Positions 27,212 through 36,533 of a stretch of 64,000 nucleotides of DNA are shown one piece after another. Source of the stretch: Kordiimonas aquimaris. GTDB taxonomy: Bacteria; Pseudomonadota; Alphaproteobacteria; Sphingomonadales; Kordiimonadaceae. Every line of letters begins with the position of its first letter. The stretch's first letter is position 1. The notes beneath the pieces were generated by a model. That model saw only the letters and a list, made by a program, of their open reading frames with translations. It searched no databases and was not told where the DNA came from. The translations under genes were made by a program, and so were the position numbers. The stretch covers positions 637,034 through 701,033 of the forward strand of contig NZ_JAOBPO010000003.1 in the NCBI RefSeq assembly GCF_025574485.1, read 5' to 3'.

Positions 27212-28624
27212 ATGGCTACAGATCATGAAACAGCAGCCCTAAACGCATCAACTGATAAAGCCGATACTGCGCGATACCAAGCCTTAGACAGCGCGCACCA
27301 TCTGCACCCCTTTACCGTTCACCATGAACTAAGAGATCAGAAACCGCGCGTAATTTCCCACGGTAAAGGCGTATATCTCTGGGACAGTGATGGAAATCGT
27401 ATCATTGATGGCATGGCTGGCCTATGGTGCACTCAACTTGGTTACGGCGTTGAAGGGTTGGCAGACGCTGCCTCTAGCGCCATTAAGAACCTTAGCTATT
27501 ACAATACGTTTTTTCAAACCACGACGCCTGCTGTTGTTGAGCTAAGTGCTCTTATTGCTGAAAAAACACCTGCTGATCTTAATCAGATATTTTTTGCAAG
27601 CTCAGGTTCTGAAGCTAACGATTCAGCGATGAAACTTATTTGGTACTACTGGAATTTGAAAGGTAAGCCTCAAAAAAAGGCTATCATTAGCCGTAATCGA
27701 GCTTATCACGGCACAACAATTGGTGCGGCGAGCCTCACGGGCCTGCCCTTCATGCATGATATTTTCGACCTACCGCTTCCTAATATTCATCACATTGAAC
27801 CAACCCCGCACTTCTACGATTATGCACAACCGGGAGAAAGTGAAACAGAGTTCGCAGCACGCAGTGCTCAAGCGCTAGAGGATAAAATCCTTGATCTTGG
27901 CCCGGAGAATGTAGCGGCATTCATAGGCGAACCTGTAATGGGCGCAGGCGGCCTGATGATACCGCCTGAGGGGTACTGGCAAAAAATTGAAGCTATTTGC
28001 CGCAAATATAATGTGCTGCTTTGGTCCGACGAAGTCATTTGTGGCTTCGGAAGAACCGGCTCTTGGTTTGGCTGCCAGACTTACGACTTCACACCTGACC
28101 TAATAACCATGGCAAAAGGTATGTCCAGTGGATATGTGCCAATCTCAGCCGTTGCACTAAACGAAGAAATTGCAAATACAATCGTTAGTTCTGACAACGA
28201 AATGGCCCATGGCTTCACCTATTCCGGGCATCCGGTAGCGTGCTCTATAGCGCTGCGCAATATCCAATTAATTGAAAGTATGGAGTTAGTTGGCGCTCGC
28301 GGCGAAAAAACATCAGCCTATTTCCAGAAAAGCCTCGCTGAACTGGGTGAACATCCTTTAGTAGGTCAAACAAGAGGGGTTGGTATGCTAGGTGCCCTTG
28401 AGTTGGTAAAAAACAAAAGCTCACAGCGCCGATATGAGCCAGAAGGTCGTGCTGGCGGGTTATGCCGGGATTTCTGTTTCTCGACAGGTGTAATTATGCG
28501 CGCCGTTGATGACACGATGTTCCTGTCGCCAGCACTCGTCATTACCGAAAGCGAAATTGATGAAATGTTCTCCTTAATTCGAAAGAGCCTCGACCTCACT
28601 CATAAAGCTTTAGCCGCGGAGTAG
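27212..28624 (+). CDS. Class III aminotransferase, probably amine or omega-amino acid:pyruvate type
   Basis: A 470-residue PLP enzyme of aminotransferase class III. It has the phosphate-binding SSGSEANDSAMK, DEVICGFGRTG with the PLP-ring Asp, and the Schiff-base lysine K302 (TMAKGMSSGYVP). The N-terminal LHPFTVHHEL and WCTQLGYG patterns recall the SpuC and beta-alanine/taurine:pyruvate group. AAGGA lies about seven bases before the ATG. Substrate is undetermined; the amidotransferase and GntR neighbours point to polyamine or GABA-like amine breakdown. Confidence 0.9.
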   Translation: MATDHETAALNASTDKADTARYQALDSAHHLHPFTVHHELRDQKPRVISHGKGVYLWDSDGNRIIDGMAGLWCTQLGYGVEGLADAASSAIKNLSYYNTFFQTTTPAVVELSALIAEKTPADLNQIFFASSGSEANDSAMKLIWYYWNLKGKPQKKAIISRNRAYHGTTIGAASLTGLPFMHDIFDLPLPNIHHIEPTPHFYDYAQPGESETEFAARSAQALEDKILDLGPENVAAFIGEPVMGAGGLMIPPEGYWQKIEAICRKYNVLLWSDEVICGFGRTGSWFGCQTYDFTPDLITMAKGMSSGYVPISAVALNEEIANTIVSSDNEMAHGFTYSGHPVACSIALRNIQLIESMELVGARGEKTSAYFQKSLAELGEHPLVGQTRGVGMLGALELVKNKSSQRRYEPEGRAGGLCRDFCFSTGVIMRAVDDTMFLSPALVITESEIDEMFSLIRKSLDLTHKALAAE

Positions 28625-28658
28625 TTTTAATAATAACGCCTAATTCATAAAGACTCTC

Positions 28659-29123
28659 ATGAAAATCACACAAGCACAGTTATCTGACGCAGGTAAAATA
28701 GCACCTTTATTTGACGCTTACAGGCAATTTTATGAGCAATCTTCTGATTTAACGGAGGCTAATAATTACCTGTGCATGCACTTAAAAAATGAAACCAGTG
28801 TGATCTTCATGGCTATCAGCGAAAATGGCCAGTGCATTGGCTTTACACAACTTTATCCAACTTTCTGCTCTGTAAGTATGCGGCCAGCATGGATACTTTA
28901 TGACCTTTTTGTCAGCGAAGACGCACGCAAAAAGGGCGTTGCTGATCAGTTGATGCAAGCCGCACAAAATTTTGCTGCGCAATCCGGCGCAACATGGTTG
29001 CGACTAGAAACAGCGCTCACAAACATACCCGGACAAAAACTCTATGAAAAACTAGGCTGGAAACGCGAAAATGATTTCTACACTTACTTCTTTCATCTCA
29101 CGTCTTCAGAACAGAACACATAA
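28659..29123 (+). CDS. GNAT family N-acetyltransferase
   Basis: A 154-residue single GNAT domain. It has ILYDLFVSEDARKKGVADQLMQAA for acetyl-CoA binding and a C-terminal LETALTNIPGQKLYEKLGWKR. The substrate is unknown. It lies 34 bases after the aminotransferase stop on the same strand, so it may belong to that transcript. Confidence 0.88.
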   Translation: MKITQAQLSDAGKIAPLFDAYRQFYEQSSDLTEANNYLCMHLKNETSVIFMAISENGQCIGFTQLYPTFCSVSMRPAWILYDLFVSEDARKKGVADQLMQAAQNFAAQSGATWLRLETALTNIPGQKLYEKLGWKRENDFYTYFFHLTSSEQNT

Positions 29124-29231
29124 TGAATGTAACAACGAAACAATATGACACCATCATATCGGTGCAGGGCACAGCGATCTGACTAAGCTCAAGATGCGGC
29201 ATGCGCACAACAAGGCCACCGCATTATTATT

Positions 29232-30074
29232 TTAGGTCAAATACTGTGCATGATGGCGTAAATGGTCTTCAACGAAGGAGGCGATAAAGTAATACGAATG
29301 ATCGTAACCTTCATGTTTCCTTAGATTTAATCTCTGCCCAACATTTTTACAGGCCGCGGCAAACAACTCAGGCTTGAGCTGATCACCAAGAAAATTATCT
29401 GCAAGCCCTTGATCAATGAGAATTTCAGCAAAACCTGATCTGTCTTCCGCTGATTGAATCAGTACGCATGCATCGTACTGTGACCACCTACTGGTATCTT
29501 CACCCAGATATGCAGCAAATGCTTTCTGCCCCCAAGGCACCTGCATAGGTGCCACAATCGGTGAAAAAGCAGAAATTGATTTGAAAATGCCTGCATTTCT
29601 GATCCCAATAGTTAAGGCACCATGCCCACCCATAGAATGTCCGGTAATACCTTGTGCATTCATATCTGCAGGGAAATTTCTGCGAACAAGTTCCTGCATC
29701 TCTTGCGTAATGTAATCATACATGCGGAAGTGCCGCGCCCACGGCTCTTTTGTGGCGTTCAGGTAAAACCCTGCCCCCTGACCCAAATCATAGGCATCAT
29801 CGTTTGCCACGCCTTCACCGCGCGGGCTCGTATCTGGACAAATCACCATAATACCCAGTTCTGATGCTAAACGCTGAAAGCCAGCTTTGGTTGTTACATT
29901 TTCCTGTGTGCAGGTCAGGCCAGACAGATACCACAGCACAGGCACCTTTGTGCCATCGTGTGCTTGTGGCGGTATAAATACAGAAAACTCCATGTCCGTT
30001 TGCGTTGTTGATGAGGCATGCTTGTATACCCGCTGCTGACCGCCAAAGGCGATGGTTTCACTGGTGCATTCCAT
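29232..30074 (-). CDS. fghA: S-formylglutathione hydrolase
   Basis: A 280-residue esterase-D type alpha/beta hydrolase. The nucleophile elbow is GHSMGGHGAL, the oxyanion region LSGLTCTQENVTTKAG is near the start, and the C-terminal His lies in EGYDHSYYFI. It hydrolyses S-formylglutathione to formate and glutathione, the second step of formaldehyde detoxification. It begins two bases after the stop of the dehydrogenase gene. Confidence 0.95.
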   Translation of the reverse strand: MECTSETIAFGGQQRVYKHASSTTQTDMEFSVFIPPQAHDGTKVPVLWYLSGLTCTQENVTTKAGFQRLASELGIMVICPDTSPRGEGVANDDAYDLGQGAGFYLNATKEPWARHFRMYDYITQEMQELVRRNFPADMNAQGITGHSMGGHGALTIGIRNAGIFKSISAFSPIVAPMQVPWGQKAFAAYLGEDTSRWSQYDACVLIQSAEDRSGFAEILIDQGLADNFLGDQLKPELFAAACKNVGQRLNLRKHEGYDHSYYFIASFVEDHLRHHAQYLT

Positions 30075-30076
30075 TA

Positions 30077-31180
30077 TCAGAATTCCACCACGCTACGAAT
30101 GCTCTCACCCGAGTGCATCAAATCAAAAGCCTTATTAATATCGTCTAATGGCATTTTGTGTGTGATAAGGTCATCAATATTGATTTTACCATCCATGTAC
30201 CAGTCAACAATCTTAGGCACATCAGTACGACCACGCGCACCGCCAAAAGCGCTACCGCGCCAAACACGACCTGTCACCAACTGGAACGGGCGTGTAGAAA
30301 TTTCTTGGCCTGCACCCGCAACACCAATAATAATGCTTTCGCCCCACCCTTTATGACAACACTCCAATGCCTGGCGCATCGTATTAACATTACCAATACA
30401 TTCAAACGAATAGTCTGCGCCGCCGTTGGTAAGGTCCATGATGGCTTCCATCAAGTCGCATTCTTTTGGGTTAATAAAATCGGTCATGCCAAACTGACGA
30501 CCCATTGCCTCACGCGCGTTGTTAATGTCCACACCAATAATTTTATTGGCTCCAACCATACGAGCGCCCTGAATAACGTTAAGGCCAATACCACCAAGGC
30601 CAAAGATCACAACATTCGAACCAGGCTCGACTTTCGCATCAAAAGCAACCGCCCCAACACCTGTGGTGACACCACAACCGATGTAACAGATCTTGTCGAA
30701 CGGGGCATCTTTACGTACTTTGGCAAGCGCAATTTCTGGCAACACTGTATGATTAGAAAATGTTGAGCAGCCCATGTAATGCAGAATAGGTGTGCCATCG
30801 ATGCTAAAACGGCTTGTGCCGTCCGGCATAACACCTTGGCCCTGTGTTTCGCGTATTGACTGACAAAGATTCGTCTTTGGATGCAAGCAGTAATCGCACT
30901 CTCGGCACTCTGGCGTGTAGAGCGGGATAACATGGTCACCCGGCTTCAAGCTTTTAACCCCTGCCCCGACTTCAACCACAACGCCTGCACCCTCATGACC
31001 CAAGATAGCCGGAAAAGCACCTTCAGGGTCATCACCTGACAACGTGAAAGCATCTGTATGGCATACACCGGTCGCTTTAATTTCAACCAGCACCTCGCCA
31101 GCCTTGGGTCCTTCAAGGTCCACGGTTTCAAGTGAAAGTGGTTTACCCGCGCCCCAAGCAATAGCTGCACGTGTTTTCAT
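30077..31180 (-). CDS. frmA: S-(hydroxymethyl)glutathione dehydrogenase, class III alcohol dehydrogenase
   Basis: A 367-residue zinc alcohol dehydrogenase. Catalytic zinc residues are in GVCHTDAFT and GHEGAGVV, four structural-zinc cysteines are in [15 protein letters not shown], and the Rossmann motif is [10 protein letters not shown]. It oxidises the formaldehyde-glutathione adduct with NAD and also reduces S-nitrosoglutathione in known relatives. ATG 31180 has AAGGAG seven bases upstream and gives the usual length. It forms an operon with fghA. A LysR-like remnant lies divergently upstream. Confidence 0.95.
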   Translation of the reverse strand: MKTRAAIAWGAGKPLSLETVDLEGPKAGEVLVEIKATGVCHTDAFTLSGDDPEGAFPAILGHEGAGVVVEVGAGVKSLKPGDHVIPLYTPECRECDYCLHPKTNLCQSIRETQGQGVMPDGTSRFSIDGTPILHYMGCSTFSNHTVLPEIALAKVRKDAPFDKICYIGCGVTTGVGAVAFDAKVEPGSNVVIFGLGGIGLNVIQGARMVGANKIIGVDINNAREAMGRQFGMTDFINPKECDLMEAIMDLTNGGADYSFECIGNVNTMRQALECCHKGWGESIIIGVAGAGQEISTRPFQLVTGRVWRGSAFGGARGRTDVPKIVDWYMDGKINIDDLITHKMPLDDINKAFDLMHSGESIRSVVEF

Positions 31181-31285
31181 GTTATGGCTCCTTGCAATTA
31201 CCAAGTGATTTGTTCGCCACTTTATGTGGGACGCTTTAGGGAAACAATAGACGATGTAAAAACATATTGTTACCCACAGGAAACA

Positions 31286-31408
31286 ATGAAAAATAACCTA
31301 AACAGCATTACCGAATTTATTTATGCGGTTGATTTTGGCTCGCTTACTGAGGCCGCCAGCAAACCTCGTGCATCCAAAGCGGAAGATATAAAAAAGGCAA
31401 CCCTTTGA
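31286..31408 (+). pseudogene. Truncated LysR-type regulator remnant
   Basis: A 40-codon reading frame with AGGAA ahead of its ATG. Its residues LNSITEFIYAVDFGSLTEAA match the first helix and start of the helix-turn-helix of LysR regulators (typically F-x-x-V-v-x-x-GSFT-x-AA), then diverge and stop. The last codons overlap the terminator hairpin of tRNA-Leu. Since LysR regulators are often divergent from frmA-fghA in other proteobacteria, this is probably the stump of a former regulator. The match is short, so chance cannot be excluded. Confidence 0.5.
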
Positions 31409-31418
31409 AGGAATTGCC
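31390..31418 (-). terminator. Terminator of tRNA-Leu
   Basis: Read on the minus strand, GGCAATTCCTT-CA-AAGGGTTGCC is an interrupted hairpin (outer GGCAA/TTGCC, inner CCTT/AAGG) followed by six T. It lies about 30 bases past the 3' end of the tRNA. Confidence 0.8.
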
Positions 31419-31446
31419 CTATTTCATAAACAATGGTAAAATGTTT

Positions 31447-31533
31447 TGGTGCGGCCGAGAAGACTCGAACTTCCACGGGCCGAAGCCCACAGCGACCTCA
31501 ACGCTGCGCGTCTACCAATTCCGCCACGGCCGC
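31447..31533 (-). tRNA. tRNA-Leu(GAG)
   Basis: The minus strand folds as a class II tRNA. The acceptor stem is GCGGCCG/CGGCCGC, discriminator A and an encoded CCA (31447-31449) follow, and the anticodon arm is CAGCG-TTGAGGT-CGCTG with anticodon GAG. A long variable arm and a TTCGAGTC T-loop are present. It reads CUC and CUU leucine codons. A GATAAT element 11 bases before the 5' end may be its -10 box. Confidence 0.95.
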
Positions 31534-31615
31534 AAGATCGGGCGATTATCTATCAGCTAAGCCAACCGCCTGCAAGCGTAAAAAGACATTGATATGTGAC
31601 AAAATGTTTCAGCGC

Positions 31616-31858
31616 CTAGACTTGTAACTGACTCATCATACGCGTAATGGAAACGCCAATCTTTTCACCAACAATCATAATCTCGCCGCGTGCAAACAAT
31701 TCACCATTTGCATATATCCAGCATTCGTCCTCGTGCTTGGCATCAAGATCAATGACAGCACCGCGGCCCATCTTGAGAAGTTGCCGGACGGGCATAGCAG
31801 TACGCCCAAGAACGACTGTTATCTCAACGCTAACTCTGCCTACGGCTTCAACATTCAT
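31616..31858 (-). CDS. fliN: FliN/SpoA-domain protein, minimal flagellar motor switch type
   Basis: An 80-residue protein that is little more than one SpoA (surface presentation) domain: VSVEITVVLGRTAMPVRQLL, GRGAVIDLD, then YANGELFARGEIMIVGEKIGVSIT. These are the FliN hallmarks. Flagellar FliN forms the C-ring with FliM and FliG. No other flagellar or type III secretion gene is in the window, so this copy is isolated; it could be the only FliN or a paralogue. A near-CtrA box lies upstream (31913-31927). Assignment to fliN rather than a secretion SctQ fragment is by similarity only. Confidence 0.8.
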   Translation of the reverse strand: MNVEAVGRVSVEITVVLGRTAMPVRQLLKMGRGAVIDLDAKHEDECWIYANGELFARGEIMIVGEKIGVSITRMMSQLQV

Positions 31859-31912
31859 ATGATTAACTCTATTCCAGTAACATGATCAAAGATGATGCTT
31901 ACACAGCGAACC

Positions 31913-31927
31913 TTATCATTTCGTTAA
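31913..31927 (-). promoter_or_regulatory. Near-match to a CtrA box ahead of fliN
   Basis: The minus strand reads TTAA-N7-ATAA, one base from the CtrA consensus TTAA-N7-TTAA, 55 bases upstream of the fliN start. CtrA controls flagellar genes in Caulobacter. A single near match in AT-rich sequence is weak evidence. Confidence 0.3.
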
Positions 31928-32027
31928 CCATAAGCATTCCGTGTAAGGTTTTAGCAAAAACTTGGCGCAGGCATGAAAACACGTTAAACCCCGTTTATAT
32001 ATCACGGGTCCAATAAGGTAAGACACG

Positions 32028-32798
32028 ATGTCTCTAGAATGGCGCATAACAGACGAATTGGTTGCATACCCTGATGCACTGAGTGAAATGGAAGCCCGCG
32101 TAGAAGCAATTCGCGCAGGAACAGAGCCAGAGCTCGTGTGGCTTCTGGAACACCCACCGCTTTATACAGCTGGCACAAGCGCTGATATCGCTGATCTCAT
32201 AGATCCTGAGCGCTTCCCTGTGTACGATGCAGGCCGTGGCGGCGAATATACATATCATGGCCCAGGCCAAAGAGTTGGTTACTTTTTGCTAGACCTCAAA
32301 AAACGTGGCCGCGATGTAAGGCAGTTTGTTTACAGCCTCGAGGAAGTCATCATTCGATCACTCGCAAAATTTAACGTCGTTGCAGAACGCCGCAATGGCC
32401 GTGTCGGTGTATGGGTTGAACGCGGCGCCGGCCGAGAAGACAAAGTCGCTGCAATTGGTGTTCGCGTGCGCAAGTGGGTCACGTATCATGGCATTGCCAT
32501 CAACGTAGAACCCGATCTTAATCATTTTGACGGGATCGTACCTTGCGGCATTTCAGAACACGGCGTGACCAGTATGTCTGATCTTGGCTTGCCGATAACT
32601 CTCAACGATCTTGATGTTGTCATTAAAGATGTTTTTGATGAAGTATTTGGCATAGAGCCGCGCCCTATGCACCTTTCGGCAACACCAGCGCCTGAGAAAA
32701 AGGTAACAAAAATGCCATTTGAAGCCATGCCAACAGAAAATAACGAGCAAGATGTTTCAAATCCAATTGAAGCAACACATCCCGTTTTCCAGATATAG
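32028..32798 (+). CDS. lipB: Octanoyl-[ACP]:protein octanoyltransferase
   Basis: A 256-residue LipB. It shows [43 protein letters not shown] with the catalytic Lys, and [16 protein letters not shown] with the catalytic Cys. It moves octanoyl from acyl carrier protein to lipoyl domains of 2-oxoacid dehydrogenases. The last 45 or so residues, after the normal end near FDEVFG, are a low-complexity charged and Pro-rich extension. An inverted repeat CCCGT-N9-ACGGG lies at 31990-32008, just ahead of the start. It converges on the PAS_5 gene with only four bases between stops. Confidence 0.95.
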   Translation: MSLEWRITDELVAYPDALSEMEARVEAIRAGTEPELVWLLEHPPLYTAGTSADIADLIDPERFPVYDAGRGGEYTYHGPGQRVGYFLLDLKKRGRDVRQFVYSLEEVIIRSLAKFNVVAERRNGRVGVWVERGAGREDKVAAIGVRVRKWVTYHGIAINVEPDLNHFDGIVPCGISEHGVTSMSDLGLPITLNDLDVVIKDVFDEVFGIEPRPMHLSATPAPEKKVTKMPFEAMPTENNEQDVSNPIEATHPVFQI

Positions 32799-32802
32799 CC
32801 AA

Positions 32803-33270
32803 TTAACCCGGCTTCAAAATATGGATGAAATGATCAACATTGTTGCCTGTCGCGGAAAGCGGAAGATGCAACACTTGAAAGTTTAGAAAGCCTCTCCCTT
32901 GCACCGGAACACGCCCCGTTCTCAAACCAATAAATGGGCCAGTCACTAATTTTTCAAAATAACGACGAGTTATCTCCACTTGCTCAGGCGCAACCGATTC
33001 ACTCAGTAGCTCTCCAGTCAAGTTACGCGCAAATACTTCAACAAGATCATCGCCGAAAATACGGAAGCGAAAACCGCCTTCTTCATATTTTGATAAAGCC
33101 AATTTAGAATGCCAGCCAATAAAGTCTCGAAATTCAAAATCTGACCAACTCGGCATCACTTTGGCGCCTCGTCTAGCAAAATATGTTTCTAAAATAGGCT
33201 TGAAATGAGGCAGATCTGGCATATCTCCCAAAGAAAACTGCTGCATTTCAAGCTGTTGGATGCTGCTCAA
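32803..33270 (-). CDS. PAS_5 domain protein
   Basis: A 155-residue cytosolic protein resembling the alphaproteobacterial PAS_5 family (PF07310): WSDFEFRDFIGWHSKLALSKYE, FRFRIFGDDLVEVFARNLTGELL, and a C-terminal strand with DHFIHILKPG. It has only the PAS-like fold and no output domain. Ligand and partner are unknown. Confidence 0.75.
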   Translation of the reverse strand: MSSIQQLEMQQFSLGDMPDLPHFKPILETYFARRGAKVMPSWSDFEFRDFIGWHSKLALSKYEEGGFRFRIFGDDLVEVFARNLTGELLSESVAPEQVEITRRYFEKLVTGPFIGLRTGRVPVQGRGFLNFQVLHLPLSATGNNVDHFIHILKPG

Positions 33271-33368
33271 TCAATCAACCCTTCAAAAGCATTTAGCAGC
33301 CCAAGTATAATACCTTTATCTTAATAGCTCACTAACGCATGCAGCAAGAAGGCCGTAGCGCTTGATTT

Positions 33369-34529
33369 TCAAGTGGCCATAGCTTCAGATAGGCGCTGCA
33401 TAAAGCGCCCACACGCTTCAAGCTGTGTGACAGGCACAAACTCGTTAGGTTTATGTGCATGCGCGATATCACCGGGGCCACATACCACCACCGGAAATTC
33501 AAGGTTTTGAAAATGCCCACCCTCAGTACCAAATGCGATAACGGTTGAATCATTACGCTGTGCCAAAGCAAGGGCAAAACTTTCACCGTCCGCCCCTGGC
33601 TCTGATTTCAGTGGTGGCAAATAAGCCCACATTTCATTGGTAACGTTGCAATGCGGAAACTTCATGCGGATTCGCGGAACAACTTCATCATCCAGATATT
33701 GTTGATATTTCTTTGCTATTGCTGGGCCATCAACCGTTGGTAAAAATCTAAATTCCCAGTCAAATTCACAGTAGTTTGAGATAATATTAAACGCACTTCC
33801 ACCAGAAATGGGGCCAATATTAAACGTGGTGTATGACGGCGAAAACGCATCATCAAAAGGGCCATTCTTCTTGGAATTCTGAGCCATTTCATCAATCATA
33901 CTGATCAGCTCTGCAGCTACAACAACCGCATTAACCCCGTCATCTGGGCGGCTGGAATGTGCCTCCTGACCAATGACCTTCGTCTTCATTACATACTGAC
34001 CCTTGTGTGCCGTAGCCACCTGCATTGAAGTAGGCTCACCGATCACAACAAGACGCGGCAAAGGAACATTCTCTTTAAGAAATGGCAGCATCTCCTGCAC
34101 ACCCAGGCAGCCGACCTCTTCATCAAAAGAAAAAGCCAAATGGATGGGTCGGGTTAACTTAGCTTTGGTAAAAACAGGTACATATGCAAGGACAACCGCA
34201 ATAAACCCCTTCATGTCCGCCGTGCCTCGGCCGTAGAAATTGCCGTCTTTGTCAGTCATTTTAAACGGCGGCGTATGCCAGTCTTGTCCGTCCACTGGGA
34301 CCACATCTGTATGGCCTGATAAGACAACACCGCCCGGCACATTAGGGCCAATGGTTGCTATTAAATTAGCCTTAGCCTGCTCAGCGGCATGTAAAACATG
34401 AGCATGCACACCATGCTTTGCCAAATATTTTTCAATATAATCAATCAATGCCAAGTTTGACCGATGACTAGTGGTGTCAAATCCAATCAGGTCACTCAGA
34501 ATGTCCTTGGTATCTACTATCAAAGTCAT
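33369..34529 (-). CDS. argE: Acetylornithine deacetylase
   Basis: A 386-residue M20-family di-zinc hydrolase with the ArgE pattern: metal His in SGHTDVVPVDGQDW, the bridging Asp in YGRGTADMKGF, the catalytic Glu in DEEVGCLG and the late metal His in PNEFV-type sequence near the end. It cleaves N-acetylornithine to ornithine and acetate in arginine synthesis; some relatives act on other N-acyl amino acids. It starts six bases after pccA and is the last gene of a five-gene run. Confidence 0.9.
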   Translation of the reverse strand: MTLIVDTKDILSDLIGFDTTSHRSNLALIDYIEKYLAKHGVHAHVLHAAEQAKANLIATIGPNVPGGVVLSGHTDVVPVDGQDWHTPPFKMTDKDGNFYGRGTADMKGFIAVVLAYVPVFTKAKLTRPIHLAFSFDEEVGCLGVQEMLPFLKENVPLPRLVVIGEPTSMQVATAHKGQYVMKTKVIGQEAHSSRPDDGVNAVVVAAELISMIDEMAQNSKKNGPFDDAFSPSYTTFNIGPISGGSAFNIISNYCEFDWEFRFLPTVDGPAIAKKYQQYLDDEVVPRIRMKFPHCNVTNEMWAYLPPLKSEPGADGESFALALAQRNDSTVIAFGTEGGHFQNLEFPVVVCGPGDIAHAHKPNEFVPVTQLEACGRFMQRLSEAMAT

Positions 34530-34535
34530 GTGTGG

Positions 34536-36521
34536 TTATTCAAACTCGAGAATAACGGCATCTACCGACAGACTTTCACCAGCCGACGCTGATACAGACT
34601 TCACAATACCATCTTTCTCTGCTCGCAAAATATTTTCCATTTTCATGGCCTCAACAACAGCAAGCGATTGCCCTGCTTTAACTTCTTCACCTTCAACTAC
34701 AGAAACAGAAACAACGAGACCTGGCATAGGACATAACAGGAATTTGGAAGTATCGGGCGCAACCTTCTCCGGCATCAACTCCAATAACTGGCTTGCTTTT
34801 TCGCCGAGAACGCGGATTTCTTTCGATACGCCGTCTGTTGTTAATGTCCAGCCTAGTGGGTTCTTATCAACTTCAATAGCAATATCACGGCCGCCAATAT
34901 TTGCTTGCATAACAGGCATACCGGGCAGCCAGCTCGTGACAATTTCTATCCGCATATTACCAATCGCTACCTCTGCACTATCTTGCAGTGGTACAATACG
35001 TGTGCGGATACTTTCATCATCAACACCAATAACCCAGCTTTGGTCTTGCGGGCCTGCCGGTGTACTTATTTGCCCTTCGACCTGACTAGCGCGTGACTGC
35101 TCCACAGCGTTAATGAATGTCGCCGCAACAATCAGCGCTTCCTTTACATTTTCACTTAGGGCACCACCGAGGAAACCATCAGGATATTCTTCAGCAATAA
35201 AGTTAGTGGTCATATCACCAGACTGAAAACGAGGATGTGCCATCAATGCAGACAAAAATGGAATATTGTGTGCAATACCGCGAATATAATATTCATCAAG
35301 GGCACGGCGTTGCAATTCAATTGCTTCCATACGTGTCGAACCATACGTCACCAGTTTTGCGATCATCGGATCGTAAAACATGGAAATTTCCGCACCTTCG
35401 TACACACCCGTATCCACGCGTACATTTTCCGTTTCTTTTGGTGGTATGTAACGTGACAAACGCCCAATGGACGGCAAGAACCCGCGGAACGGGTCTTCCG
35501 CATACACGCGGTTTTCCACTGCCCATCCAGTTAGCTTCACATCGTCTTGTGCCATAACAAGCTTTTCACCGTAAGCGACACGAAGCATCTGTTCCACAAG
35601 ATCAATGCCCGTTACATACTCCGTAACAGGGTGCTCTACCTGAAGCCGCGTATTCATTTCCAGAAAATAAAAGTTCCGATGTTTATCAACGATAAACTCA
35701 ACCGTACCAGCACTGCAGTAATCCACGGCTTTAGAAAGCGCTACGGATTGAGCGCCCATCGCAGCACGTGTTTCTTCATCCAGAAACGGGCTAGGCGCTT
35801 CCTCCACAACCTTTTGGTGGCGCCGCTGGATAGAACACTCACGTTCACCGAGGTAAATGACATTACCGTGCTTGTCTCCCAGCACCTGAATTTCGATATG
35901 ACGCGGTTCTTCAACAAACTTCTCAATAAAAACACGGTCGTCAGCGAAGCTTGACTTTGCTTCATTTTGCGCAGAAATAAACCCTTCACGCGCTTCTTCA
36001 TCATTATAGGCAATGCGCATGCCTTTACCGCCACCGCCAGCAGAAGCTTTCAACATCACCGGGTAGCCAACTTCCGCTGATATCTTGGCAGCTTCATCTG
36101 CATCCTTGATGATACCCATATGACCTGGCACCGTGGAAACACCAGCCTCTGCTGCTAGCTTTTTGGATGTAATTTTGTCACCCATTGCTTCAATAGCTTT
36201 AGGATCTGGGCCAATAAAAGTGAGGCCTGCTTTCTGAACGGCTTCAACAAAAGATGCGCGTTCTGACAGAAATCCATACCCGGGGTGAATAGCTTCTGCA
36301 CCTGTGTCTATAGCAGCCTGTAGTATTTTTTCGGCAATCAGGTAACTCTCTGCTGCTGCAGGCGGGCCAATATGAACTGCTTCATCTGCCATTTCCACAT
36401 GCAATGCATCTGCATCCGCGTCAGAATAAACGGCTACTGTTTTAACGCCCATTTTCTTGGCAGTTTTGATCACGCGGCAAGCGATCTCGCCCCTGTTCGC
36501 TATCAAGATTTTCTTGAACAT
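34536..36521 (-). CDS. pccA: Propionyl-CoA (acetyl-CoA) carboxylase alpha subunit
   Basis: A 661-residue biotin-dependent carboxylase subunit. It has a biotin carboxylase N-domain (KILIANRGEIACRVI), an ATP-grasp part (KASAGGGGKGMRI, EMNTRLQVEHPVTE), a linker, and a biotinyl domain with the acceptor lysine K627 in EAMKMEN. With PccB it carboxylates propionyl-CoA to methylmalonyl-CoA. Substrate preference between propionyl and other acyl-CoA cannot be read from sequence alone. It lies in a tight run: pccB, channel-like gene, small membrane protein, pccA, argE. Confidence 0.93.
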   Translation of the reverse strand: MFKKILIANRGEIACRVIKTAKKMGVKTVAVYSDADADALHVEMADEAVHIGPPAAAESYLIAEKILQAAIDTGAEAIHPGYGFLSERASFVEAVQKAGLTFIGPDPKAIEAMGDKITSKKLAAEAGVSTVPGHMGIIKDADEAAKISAEVGYPVMLKASAGGGGKGMRIAYNDEEAREGFISAQNEAKSSFADDRVFIEKFVEEPRHIEIQVLGDKHGNVIYLGERECSIQRRHQKVVEEAPSPFLDEETRAAMGAQSVALSKAVDYCSAGTVEFIVDKHRNFYFLEMNTRLQVEHPVTEYVTGIDLVEQMLRVAYGEKLVMAQDDVKLTGWAVENRVYAEDPFRGFLPSIGRLSRYIPPKETENVRVDTGVYEGAEISMFYDPMIAKLVTYGSTRMEAIELQRRALDEYYIRGIAHNIPFLSALMAHPRFQSGDMTTNFIAEEYPDGFLGGALSENVKEALIVAATFINAVEQSRASQVEGQISTPAGPQDQSWVIGVDDESIRTRIVPLQDSAEVAIGNMRIEIVTSWLPGMPVMQANIGGRDIAIEVDKNPLGWTLTTDGVSKEIRVLGEKASQLLELMPEKVAPDTSKFLLCPMPGLVVSVSVVEGEEVKAGQSLAVVEAMKMENILRAEKDGIVKSVSASAGESLSVDAVILEFE

Positions 36522-36533
36522 GACCTCACGCTC

